Shown: positions 1 to 7,065, counted from the first letter of the stretch. The stretch is DNA of 9,177 nucleotides from Acidobacteriota bacterium (GCA_024276295.1 JAJRXN010000065.1:1-9177); one strand, 5' to 3'. Numbers and translations: made by a program. Notes: generated by a model from the letters alone, not told the origin.

Positions 1-97
1 CCGTGAACCGCCTGATACTTAAGGAGGTTCCGGCAACGGGTAATGCTGTCGCGGCGAGCAGGTGCGTCCGGTTCGCATCTGGCAAGGAGACACGGTG
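1..97. other. Leader upstream of the dehydrogenase/hydratase gene
   Basis: This stretch is less GC-rich than the genes after it and carries no convincing coding region. All three forward frames are closed by stops (TGA at 4-6, TAA at 20-22, TGA at 96-98), so an upstream gene could end at any of these. Its codon use (ATA, CTT, GTT, AAT) is unlike the neighbouring genes, which makes coding past position 22 unlikely. It contains an orphan Shine-Dalgarno-like AAGGAGG at 21-27, about 15 bases before an ATG at 43 that opens only a shadow frame. No clear -35/-10 pair is visible, so the promoter probably lies upstream of the window. Confidence 0.4.
84..89 (+). promoter_or_regulatory. Ribosome binding site deciding the start of the fusion gene
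   Basis: AAGGAG sits 8 bases before the ATG at 98. This supports ATG 98 over the in-frame GTG codons at 62 and 95. The protein then begins directly with the beta strand of a Rossmann fold, as expected for this family. Confidence 0.7.
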
Positions 98-2065
98 ATG
101 AAGGTCGGTGTGATCGGCTCGGGGTCCATCGGGCCGGATCTAGCGTACGGGTTCCTCTCCGCCCTCGCGGGCTCGGGGGGCGGAACGGTCTTCCTGCACG
201 ACATCCGGGAAGAGGCCCTCGAGGCCGGAGTCAAGCGGATCCGGGGCTACCTGTCCAAGGGGCTTGCCCGCGGCAAGCTGAGTCCGAAGGCGGCGAAGGC
301 GATCGAGGCGTCGCTCGTTCCGACGCTCGAACTCGGCGACCTGGCCGGGTGCGACTACGTGCTCGAGGCGGCGACCGAAGAGCTGGCGACCAAGCAGGCG
401 ATCCTCGACGCACTGGAGCAGGTCGTCGACGACCAGTGCCTGATCGGCTTCGCGACGTCGGGCATTCCGCGGCGGCGGATCACCGAGCGCGTCCGGCATC
501 CCGAACGGTGCTTCGTCAACCACCCGTTCTTCCCCGCCTGGCGTTCGCTGCCGATCGAGGTCGTGCTCTCCGGCCATCCGGAGTTCGAGCGCCGGATGCT
601 GCAGACGCTGCGCCGCCTGGGCAAGGTCCCGGTGGTCACCGCGGACGTCGAGTGCTTCGCCGCCGACGACATCTTCTGCAACTACTGCGCCGAGGCGGCG
701 CGGATCGTCGCCGAGGGGCTCGCCACCCCGGTCCAGGTCGACCGGATCGTCGACCGGGCGATCGGAGGCGGCGGCCCGTTCAACGTGATGGACCTGACGC
801 GGGGCAACCTCCTCAACGTCAAGTGCCTGAACCTGATGAAGGACGGCCCCCGGGGCAGCGAGTGGTTCGCGCCGCCGGCGATCTTCACCGAGCAGGGGAA
901 CAGGCCGTGGATCGACCGCGCCGATCCCGGTGATCCGTCCTGCGACGAGGAGGTCGCCCGGCAGGTCCTCGACAGGATCCTGGCCGTGCTGCTGGCCCGG
1001 ACCTACGCCGTCGTCGACCACGAGGTCTGCTCTCCGCGCGAGCTGAACTGGATGACCCGCACCGCGCTCGGCTTTGCCAGTGGGCTGCTCGACCTGGCCG
1101 AGGAACTCGGCGTCGACCGGGTCCACGAACTGTGCACGCGCTACGCCGCGACGCACCCCGGCTTCGAGGTGCCCCCCAGCATCGCGTCGAAGAAGCTGGT
1201 CGCATTCCGTCGCAACATCGAGCTGGAGCGCCGGGGAGACGTCGCGATCGTCTCGATCCAGCGGCCGGAGGTCAGGAACGCCCTCGACCACCGGACGATG
1301 GAGGAACTGGCCGCGGTGTTCCGCGAGCTGGCGGACGACGCGTCCGTGCGGGGAGTCGTGCTGACCAGCTTCGACGGATCGCTGGCCGGGGCGGACATCA
1401 TGGAACTGGCCGCGCTCGACACCGCCGAGGCGGCGGCCGACAAGTGCCGCCACGGTCAGCGCGTGCTCGACCTGATCGCCGGGCTGGACAAGCCGGTCGT
1501 CGCGGCGCTCGACGGTCCGGTGCTCGGCGGCGGCTGCGAGCTGTCGATGGCCTGCCATGCGCGGGTCGTCGGTCGCTCGCTGCTGCTCGGCCAGCCGGAA
1601 GTCAATCTCGGGATCATCCCGGGCTACGGCGGCACGCAGCGCCTGCCGCGGATCGTCGGCTTCGAGCGCGCGGTCGAAATGCTGCGTACCGCCAGGACGA
1701 TCGGAGCGGACCAGGCCTGCGCCTGGGGCTGGGCCGCCGGCGAGCCGGCGGACGACCCGGTGGCGGCGGCGCTGCAGTTGATTGCCGCCGCCCTCGAAGG
1801 GCGCGCCGACGTGGCGCCGGTCTCCACCGCGCCGCTCGAGGTGCCCGCGGAACTGCCGGCGGCCGACATCGGGCATCGCTCGCTGAAGATCGACGAGATT
1901 CTCTGCGACGTGCTGCGGGAGGGGCTCGCGCTGCCGCTGGCCGAGGGGCTCGAGGTCGAGGCCCGCGGGTTCGCGCGCTGCCATCGGACGGTCGACTACG
2001 ACATCGGCATGACGAACTTCATCCAGAACGGCCCCCGGGTTCCGGCGGTCTTTCTGCACGAATAG
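98..2065 (+). CDS. Bifunctional 3-hydroxyacyl-CoA dehydrogenase / enoyl-CoA hydratase (dehydrogenase first)
   Basis: This 655-residue cytoplasmic enzyme probably oxidises 3-hydroxypimeloyl-CoA (and/or shorter 3-hydroxyacyl-CoAs) with NAD+ and hydrates enoyl-CoAs in the lower benzoyl-CoA pathway. Residues 1-360 form the dehydrogenase: a GxGxxG nucleotide loop at 7-12, Ser121, and a His142/Glu154 pair with the 12-residue spacing of the catalytic dyad of the family, followed by the helical 3HCDH domains. Residues about 374-655 form a crotonase domain. Glu481 (in GGGCEL) and Glu501 (in GQPEV) are 20 residues apart, like Glu144/Glu164 of rat enoyl-CoA hydratase. The domain order is the reverse of E. 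coli FadB and like archaeal dehydrogenase-hydratase fusions. Odd point: the usual GFxxNR segment reads CFAADD (residues 186-191), so the conserved Asn appears replaced by Asp. The thiolase follows after 18 bases. Domain identity is secure; the exact substrate is inferred from context. Confidence 0.9.
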   Translation: MKVGVIGSGSIGPDLAYGFLSALAGSGGGTVFLHDIREEALEAGVKRIRGYLSKGLARGKLSPKAAKAIEASLVPTLELGDLAGCDYVLEAATEELATKQAILDALEQVVDDQCLIGFATSGIPRRRITERVRHPERCFVNHPFFPAWRSLPIEVVLSGHPEFERRMLQTLRRLGKVPVVTADVECFAADDIFCNYCAEAARIVAEGLATPVQVDRIVDRAIGGGGPFNVMDLTRGNLLNVKCLNLMKDGPRGSEWFAPPAIFTEQGNRPWIDRADPGDPSCDEEVARQVLDRILAVLLARTYAVVDHEVCSPRELNWMTRTALGFASGLLDLAEELGVDRVHELCTRYAATHPGFEVPPSIASKKLVAFRRNIELERRGDVAIVSIQRPEVRNALDHRTMEELAAVFRELADDASVRGVVLTSFDGSLAGADIMELAALDTAEAAADKCRHGQRVLDLIAGLDKPVVAALDGPVLGGGCELSMACHARVVGRSLLLGQPEVNLGIIPGYGGTQRLPRIVGFERAVEMLRTARTIGADQACAWGWAAGEPADDPVAAALQLIAAALEGRADVAPVSTAPLEVPAELPAADIGHRSLKIDEILCDVLREGLALPLAEGLEVEARGFARCHRTVDYDIGMTNFIQNGPRVPAVFLHE

Positions 2066-2070
2066 CAAGC

Positions 2071-2075
2071 GGAGG
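2071..2075 (+). promoter_or_regulatory. Ribosome binding site deciding the thiolase start
   Basis: GGAGG lies 8 bases before ATG 2084. It is only 2 bases before ATG 2078 and overlaps GTG 2075, so ATG 2084 is the best start among the three clustered in-frame candidates. Confidence 0.6.
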
Positions 2076-2083
2076 TGATGGAG

Positions 2084-3367
2084 ATGACCGGAGACAGGTC
2101 GATCGTCATCCTCGACGGCGCCCGACGGACGCCCCGGGTCGACATCCTGCGTGACAACCGCGAGCCGGGACTCTTCTCGCGGTTCTCGACCACGCAGCTC
2201 GGCGGCATGGCGATTGCCGCGACGCTCGAGGCGACTCCGGTCGGCCGGGAGCTGATCGGGCACGTCGTGATGGGGATGGCGGCGCACAGCCATCGGGATT
2301 CGATCTATGCCGCCCAGGGGATGCGCTGGCGCGGCGGGCTGGCGGACGACGTGCCCGCCCTGACGGTGGCGCGCATCTGCGGCAGCGGCGCCGAGGCCGT
2401 GGCGATCGGCGCCGAGATGACGCTGGCCGGCATCCGGCACGACGCGAAGCGGCCGTTCACCGTCGTCGGCGGAGCGGAGAGCATGCAGTACCCGTTCCAG
2501 CTCTACAACCTGCGTGGCCGCAGGCTCGGCGAGGCGGTGCAGAAGTACGGTCCGGTCGACGTCCGCGCGCTGCCGGCCGGAACGCATCTGCAGGACGGCC
2601 TGCTGATGAGCCTCTACGACCCGAGCGCGAAGATGGCGATGGCCAACACCGCGGAGGAACTCGGGCGCCGCTACGGCATCACGCGGGAGGAGGCCGACGC
2701 GTTCGGGTTCCGTTCGCACCAGCGTGCCCGCAGCGCGCGGGACGGTGGCGAGTTCGACGAGGAGATCGCGCCGGTCAGCGTGCGGACCGATGGCGCCGCA
2801 CCGTCGATCGAGGTGCGCCACGACACGCACGTGATGGACGACATCAGCCCCGAGAAGATGGCCCGGCTGCGTCCGGCGTTCGAGCCGGGCGGGGTGATCA
2901 CCGCCGGGAACGCCAGCGCGGTCGTCGACGGTGCGGCGGCGATGCTGATCGGCCGCGAGCGCGACGCGCAGCAGCATGGCCTGCGCCCGCTGGCCCGGCT
3001 GGCGGGCATGGGCGTCGCCGCCTGCGATCCGCACATCATGGGCTGGGGGCCGGTGCCGGCCGTGCGTCGCGCCCTCGAGTCGGCGGGGATCGCCGGCCGG
3101 GATGTCGACCACGTCGAGCTGAACGAGGCGTTCGCCCCGCAGGCGCTGGCCTGCATCCGCGACTTCGCCGAGATGGGGATCGATCCGGAGAAGGTCAACC
3201 CGCTCGGAGGCGCGATCGCGCTCGGTCACCCGCTGGGAGCGACCGGCGCGATCCTGACGCTGACCTGTGCCTACGCCCTGCGGCGGCGCGGGCTGCGCTG
3301 GGGCGTGGTGACGATGTGCATCGGCGGCGGACAGGGAATCGCGCTGGTGCTGGAGTCGATGAGCTGA
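2084..3367 (+). CDS. Acetyl-CoA acyltransferase (thiolase), probably 3-oxopimeloyl-CoA thiolase
   Basis: This 427-residue thiolase cleaves a 3-oxoacyl-CoA with free CoA. In this cluster the likely substrate is 3-oxopimeloyl-CoA, giving glutaryl-CoA and acetyl-CoA. The hallmark residues are all visible: nucleophilic Cys99 in the RICGSGAEA context, the NEAF motif at 347-350, His382 in the GHPLGATGA motif, and Cys412 in the C-terminal CIGGGQG motif. The length is somewhat above the roughly 390 residues of short biosynthetic thiolases and close to FadA/FadI-like degradative ones. There is no signal peptide or membrane segment. It lies 18 bases after the dehydrogenase/hydratase and 48 bases before oah, so it is probably co-transcribed with both. 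Family assignment is firm; chain-length specificity is inferred from the neighbours. Confidence 0.92.
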   Translation: MTGDRSIVILDGARRTPRVDILRDNREPGLFSRFSTTQLGGMAIAATLEATPVGRELIGHVVMGMAAHSHRDSIYAAQGMRWRGGLADDVPALTVARICGSGAEAVAIGAEMTLAGIRHDAKRPFTVVGGAESMQYPFQLYNLRGRRLGEAVQKYGPVDVRALPAGTHLQDGLLMSLYDPSAKMAMANTAEELGRRYGITREEADAFGFRSHQRARSARDGGEFDEEIAPVSVRTDGAAPSIEVRHDTHVMDDISPEKMARLRPAFEPGGVITAGNASAVVDGAAAMLIGRERDAQQHGLRPLARLAGMGVAACDPHIMGWGPVPAVRRALESAGIAGRDVDHVELNEAFAPQALACIRDFAEMGIDPEKVNPLGGAIALGHPLGATGAILTLTCAYALRRRGLRWGVVTMCIGGGQGIALVLESMS

Positions 3368-3415
3368 ATCAGCGCCGGCGGCCGGCAGGGCGGCCGCGGC
3401 AGGGAGACACGGAGC

Positions 3416-4546
3416 ATGGGTATCGACTGGCTGCCCCGCGAACACGAGAAGAAGGACCATCGGCTGTTCGGTGACGAGCACTGGGGAACGGAGCCGCCGT
3501 GCACGGTCTACGAGAAGCGCCCCCTGCGTGATCCCGACGGCAAGGAGATCGACGGGCTGTACACGGCATGGGTCACGCTCAACAACCCGGAGCAGTACAA
3601 CTCGTACACGACGGAGATGGCCAAGGGGGTGACCGCAGCGTTCAGCGCCGCCTCGCTCGACCGCAGCGTCGTCGCCGTGGTGTTCACCGGCGCCGGGACC
3701 CGTGCGTTCTGCACGGGCGGCAACACCAAGGAGTACGCCGAGTACTACGCCCGACGCCCCAACGAGTACGGCGAGTACATGGACATCTTCGTCGGGATGG
3801 TCGACGCGATCCTGAACTGCAAGAAGCCGACCATCTGCCGCGTCAACGGGATGCGGATCGCCGGTGGCCAGGAGATCGGCATGGCGTGCGACTTCACGTT
3901 GACCTCCGATCTGGCGGTCTTCGGCCAGGCCGGTCCGCGCCACGGGTCGGCGCCCGACGGCGGCTCGACGGATTTCCTGCCGTGGATGCTCTCGATCGAG
4001 GACGCGATGTGGAACTGCGTGTCCTGCGAGCAGTGGAGCGCCTACAAGATGAAGTTCAAGGGGCTCGTCACGCAGGTGGTCCGCGCGCTCGAACTCGACG
4101 GGGAGTTCGTCCCCAACCCGCTCGTGATCACCGACCGCTGGGTCGAGGACGGCCAGATCGTCTACGGCGAGTTCAGGACCGGCAAGGAAGCCGAGGAGGC
4201 GCGGGCCAGGCTCAAGAGCGGCCGCGTCGATCTGCGCCTGCTCGACGAGGCGGTCGAGAAGACGATCTGGCGGCTGGCCAACCTGTTCCCCGGCTGCCTG
4301 ATCAAGTCGATCGACGGGATCCGGGCCAAGAAGAAGTTCTTCTGGGACATGATGAAGGTCCCCAATCGCCACTGGCTCGCCGCCAACATGGCGACCGAGG
4401 CGCTGCTCGGCTTCAACGCGTTCAACACGCGCAAGCTGACCGGGCAGGACACGATCGACTTCATCCGCTACCGCCAGCTCATTGCCGAAGGGCGGGAGAT
4501 GAACGACGAGACCTTCGCCGAGGTGCTCGGCAAGCCCCGCCCCTAG
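3416..4546 (+). CDS. oah: 6-oxocyclohex-1-ene-1-carbonyl-CoA hydrolase (ring-opening enzyme)
   Basis: This 376-residue crotonase-superfamily hydrolase adds water to 6-oxocyclohex-1-ene-1-carbonyl-CoA and cleaves the ring C-C bond to give 3-hydroxypimeloyl-CoA. It is the marker enzyme of anaerobic benzoyl-CoA degradation (Oah in Thauera, BamA in Geobacter). Recognisable signatures are the N-terminal DWLPREHEKKDHRLFG segment, the FCTGGNTKEYAEYYARRPNE block at about residues 100-120, NGMRIAGGQEIGMACDF at 144-160, and FGQAGPRHGSAPDGGSTDF after it. Glu153 matches the first catalytic glutamate of enoyl-CoA hydratases. The second position, 20 residues on, is Gly173; I recall the same in other Oah/BamA proteins. 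The length matches the family (about 375-380). The ribosome binding site is probably AGGGAG at 3401-3406. It is the last gene of the three-gene unit, and its product is the substrate of the first gene's dehydrogenase. Confidence 0.95.
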   Translation: MGIDWLPREHEKKDHRLFGDEHWGTEPPCTVYEKRPLRDPDGKEIDGLYTAWVTLNNPEQYNSYTTEMAKGVTAAFSAASLDRSVVAVVFTGAGTRAFCTGGNTKEYAEYYARRPNEYGEYMDIFVGMVDAILNCKKPTICRVNGMRIAGGQEIGMACDFTLTSDLAVFGQAGPRHGSAPDGGSTDFLPWMLSIEDAMWNCVSCEQWSAYKMKFKGLVTQVVRALELDGEFVPNPLVITDRWVEDGQIVYGEFRTGKEAEEARARLKSGRVDLRLLDEAVEKTIWRLANLFPGCLIKSIDGIRAKKKFFWDMMKVPNRHWLAANMATEALLGFNAFNTRKLTGQDTIDFIRYRQLIAEGREMNDETFAEVLGKPRP

Positions 4547-4588
4547 GGCGGCCGACTTGCGCAGCGAATCGCCCGCCCGGCCATCCGC

Positions 4589-4620
4589 CCGGGGCGGCGC
4601 CTCCCGGGGCGCCGCCCCGG
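4589..4620 (+). terminator. Perfect 13-bp GC hairpin after oah, possible terminator
   Basis: The left arm CCGGGGCGGCGCC (4589-4601) and right arm GGCGCCGCCCCGG (4608-4620) pair perfectly around a 6-base loop, TCCCGG. The structure begins 43 bases after the oah stop. No T tract follows, so it is not a textbook intrinsic terminator. It could stop transcription without a U tract, protect the 3' end of the upstream mRNA, or work with Rho. Its place between a finished gene set and the next gene supports a boundary role. Confidence 0.5.
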
Positions 4621-4662
4621 CGACCGCCGCCGGCATCCGCGGCCGCCGCGCGTGATCCGCGC

Positions 4663-4668
4663 TAACAT
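4663..4668 (+). promoter_or_regulatory. Weak -10-like element before the acyl-CoA synthetase
   Basis: TAACAT matches TATAAT at 4 of 6 positions. It lies 37 bases before ATG 4706 and just beyond the hairpin, in a locally less GC-rich spot. No -35 element is visible at the right distance, so this is only a candidate start region for a separate transcript. Confidence 0.25.
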
Positions 4669-4705
4669 CGGCGTTCCCACCCCGCACGTTCCACGAGGAT
4701 CAGCG

Positions 4706-6955
4706 ATGAGCGAGCGGCTGAGTCCCGGACAGGTCCGGAAGATCGATGCCATTCTCGCCGCGGCGGCGCGTCAGGGCCGGCAGCGCCTGCTCGAGCACGA
4801 GGTGTACGAGATCCTGCTGGCGCTCGGGCTGCAGGTGCCGACGTACATGTTCGTCCCCGATCCGGACGAGCTGACCGCCGGCATCCTGTGCGAGTTCGGC
4901 ACCGAGCGGCTGATCCTCAAGGTCGTTTCGTCCGAGATCGCCCACAAGACGCGCGTGGGCGGCGTGCGCCGGGTGGTCCGGGACCGCGAGCGGATCCGGG
5001 CCGCGATGCGGCAGATGAAGCGGGAGATCTGCGCGCATCCGCAGTTCGCCGGCCGGGAGCCGAAGGTCGAGGGCTTCCTGCTCAGCTCGTTCGTCGAGTA
5101 CTCGAAGGACCTCGGCAACGAGGTGCTGGTCGGCGCCAAGGAGAACTTCGCGTTCGGCCCGGCGCTGTCGTTCAGCAAGGGCGGAACCGACGCCGAGCAC
5201 TTCGCACGCTACTTCTCGTCGCCCAACATCCGGCTGCTGCCGCTCGATCGGGCCGGCTGCCGCGCGATGCTCGGGGAGACGGCGATCGCCCGCAAGTATC
5301 GCGAGGAGGGCAACGAGGATTTCCTCGAGCTGATCGCCGACGCCGTCGCCGGCATCGGGGCGCTGTTCGAGCACTACTCGAGTCTCAACCCGCAGCCCGG
5401 GGAGTTCATCTTTTCGGAGTTCGAGATCAACCCGTTCGTGATCGACGAGGAGCGCAACCTGGTCGCCATCGACGGCCTGGCGCAGTTCCTGCCCTCGTCA
5501 CGGCGGCTCGATCTGCTGGCCGGACCGCGCCCGCAGCAGCTCGACGCGCTGTTCTGGCCGGAAGGGGTCGCGGTGGTCGGCGTGTCGACCAGCGACCCGA
5601 CCAAGATCGGCAACAACATCGCCACCCTGCTGCACAACCTGGGACGCGAGGACCTGTTCCTGGTCAACGCCCGTGGCGGAAGGGTCGAGATCGGCGGTCG
5701 GTGCTACGAGCTGTACCGCAGCGTGCGGGAGATCCCGGAGCGGGTCGACCTCGTCGTCGTCTGCGTGCCGGCGCCGCTGGCCCCCGGGGTGGCCGAGGAG
5801 GCGCGGGACAAGGGGGCGCGGGGGCTGGTGCTGATCCCCGGTGGGTTCGGCGAGGTCGAGGGGGGCGCATCGCTCGAGCAGCAGATCCTCGAGATCGTCC
5901 GCGACACGCCGATGCGCGTCGTCGGGCCGAACTGCCTCGGCATCTTCCGGGCTCCGGTCGGCGACCGCCCGGGGATCAACACGCTGTTCGTGCCGGAAGA
6001 GAAGCTCGAGTACCGCCCCCGGACCGAGAGCAACGTCGCCCTGCTGACCCAGAGCGGGGCACTCGGGATCTCCGAGCTGGACAAGCTCAAGTCGGCGATC
6101 TACCCGCGGGTCGTGGTCAGCTACGGCAACCAGCTCGACGTCGATCCGGCCGACCTGGTGGCCTATCTGGCCGACGACCCCGCGGTCGACGTGATCGGCG
6201 TCTACATCGAGGGCTTCAAGCCGTGCGGCGGGCGCAAGTTCTTCGACGCCGTGCGGGCGTGCCGCAAGCCGGTGATCGTCTACAAGGCCGGGCGTACCGA
6301 TGCCGGATCCCGTGCAGCCGCCTCGCACACCGCCTCGATGACCGGGGACTACAAGGTCGCGCTGGCGGCGATGAAACAGGCGGGGGCGATCGTCGCCGAC
6401 CACATCCTCGACCACACGGACCTGCGCAAGACGTGCTCGTTGCTCGCGGACAAGCGGATCGGCGGCCGGCGCGTCGCCGGTGTCGTCAACGCGGGCTTCG
6501 AGAGCACGTACGCCGCGGACAGCATCGGCGATCTCGTGCTCGCCGAGTTCTCGGCGGACACGGCGGCCGCGCTGCGCGAGGCGCTGCCGCCGTTCGTGTC
6601 GGTCAATCCGTTCCTCGATCTGACGCCGATGGCCGACGACGCGACGTTCGAGCGATGCATCGAACTGGCGCTCGCCGATCCGGGGGTCGACGAGCTGTTC
6701 ATCTCGGTCGTCCCGCACACGGTGGCGCTGCACACGATGCCGGAGGAGGTGGCCCGCGACCGCGAGAATCTCGCCGAGCGGATCGTCCGCCAGGCGCGCC
6801 GCTCGCACAAGCCGGTCGTCGTTTCGGTCAACGCGGGGACGATGTACAACGCGTTCATCGAGGCGCTGGAGCAGGGCGGGGTGCCGACCTACACCACGGC
6901 CGAGCGCGCGATGAAGGCCCTCAACCGGCTGGTGGACTACCGTCTGGGACGCTGA
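4706..6955 (+). CDS. Fused acyl-CoA synthetase (NDP-forming), ATP-grasp domain first
   Basis: This 749-residue protein belongs to the ADP/NDP-forming acyl-CoA synthetase superfamily, which interconverts acyl-CoA + ADP + Pi with acid + CoA + ATP through phosphohistidines. The N-terminal ATP-grasp (beta-type) half spans about 1-265, with His80 in AHKTRVGGV (matching the beta-subunit phosphohistidine) and Glu240/Asn242 in EINPF. The CoA-binding and ligase (alpha-type) part follows from about 275, with GPNCLG at 407-412, TQSGALG from 448 and the active-site His541 in SHTASMTGD. All key residues are present. Start ATG 4706 has GAGG at 4695-4698; an in-frame GTG at 4652 lacks such support. The gene is separated from oah by 159 bases and from bcrC by 121. 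The substrate is unknown. Known relatives include acetate/arylacetate-forming archaeal enzymes and Pseudomonas pimeloyl-CoA synthetase PauA, so acetate, benzoate, glutarate and pimelate are all plausible here. Confidence 0.9.
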   Translation: MSERLSPGQVRKIDAILAAAARQGRQRLLEHEVYEILLALGLQVPTYMFVPDPDELTAGILCEFGTERLILKVVSSEIAHKTRVGGVRRVVRDRERIRAAMRQMKREICAHPQFAGREPKVEGFLLSSFVEYSKDLGNEVLVGAKENFAFGPALSFSKGGTDAEHFARYFSSPNIRLLPLDRAGCRAMLGETAIARKYREEGNEDFLELIADAVAGIGALFEHYSSLNPQPGEFIFSEFEINPFVIDEERNLVAIDGLAQFLPSSRRLDLLAGPRPQQLDALFWPEGVAVVGVSTSDPTKIGNNIATLLHNLGREDLFLVNARGGRVEIGGRCYELYRSVREIPERVDLVVVCVPAPLAPGVAEEARDKGARGLVLIPGGFGEVEGGASLEQQILEIVRDTPMRVVGPNCLGIFRAPVGDRPGINTLFVPEEKLEYRPRTESNVALLTQSGALGISELDKLKSAIYPRVVVSYGNQLDVDPADLVAYLADDPAVDVIGVYIEGFKPCGGRKFFDAVRACRKPVIVYKAGRTDAGSRAAASHTASMTGDYKVALAAMKQAGAIVADHILDHTDLRKTCSLLADKRIGGRRVAGVVNAGFESTYAADSIGDLVLAEFSADTAAALREALPPFVSVNPFLDLTPMADDATFERCIELALADPGVDELFISVVPHTVALHTMPEEVARDRENLAERIVRQARRSHKPVVVSVNAGTMYNAFIEALEQGGVPTYTTAERAMKALNRLVDYRLGR

Positions 6956-6994
6956 GGCGGGATACTTTCGCCAGAAATTCGCCACAGCGGGCGG

Positions 6995-7022
6995 TTGACT
7001 CGACGACCACGATCGCTATTCT
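6995..7022 (+). promoter_or_regulatory. Sigma70-like promoter of the benzoyl-CoA reductase operon
   Basis: TTGACT (6995-7000, 5 of 6 to TTGACA) is followed after 16 bases by TATTCT (7017-7022, 4 of 6 to TATAAT). The pair lies in an unusually AT-rich stretch for this sequence and is placed to start transcription near 7029, about 50 bases before the bcrC start. Predicted by eye, but it is the clearest promoter in the window. Confidence 0.55.
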
Positions 7023-7023
7023 A

Positions 7024-7039
7024 TCGAACGTTCGTTCGA
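7024..7039. promoter_or_regulatory. Inverted repeat at the bcr promoter, probable TetR-family operator
   Basis: TCGAACG (7024-7030), a TT spacer and CGTTCGA (7033-7039) form a 16-base inverted repeat with perfect 7-base arms. It starts one base after the -10 element and covers the expected transcription start, where a bound repressor would block initiation. Its core at 7025-7038 fits CNAACGNNCGTTNG, which I recall as the site of the TetR-family phenylacetyl-CoA-responsive repressor PaaR of Thermus thermophilus. A related acyl-CoA-sensing repressor is therefore a reasonable inference. No regulator gene is in the window. Confidence 0.55.
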
Positions 7040-7065
7040 GATGATCCGCCGGCCGCGGGCCGGAC

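Noticed and set aside
3378..3397. Small inverted repeat GCGGCC...GGCCGC between thiolase and oah
   Set aside because: Only 6-base arms around an 8-base loop in sequence made almost wholly of G and C. Such pairs arise by chance, and there is no T tract.
140..4687. A very long open frame on the minus strand (1515 codons) opposite three genes
   Set aside because: It lies opposite three clearly recognised genes. Its translation is rich in Arg, Asp, Leu, Val and Gly with no recognisable domain. Long antisense frames are expected where the sense strand has strong G/C third positions.
5498..6985. Minus-strand frame of 495 codons opposite the synthetase
   Set aside because: Shadow of the real gene: no family signature, and biased composition.
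4888..7044. Long + strand frame overlapping the acyl-CoA synthetase in another register (718 codons)
   Set aside because: The product is Arg/Gly/Ala-rich low-complexity sequence without motifs, and the overlapping synthetase frame has all its catalytic residues.
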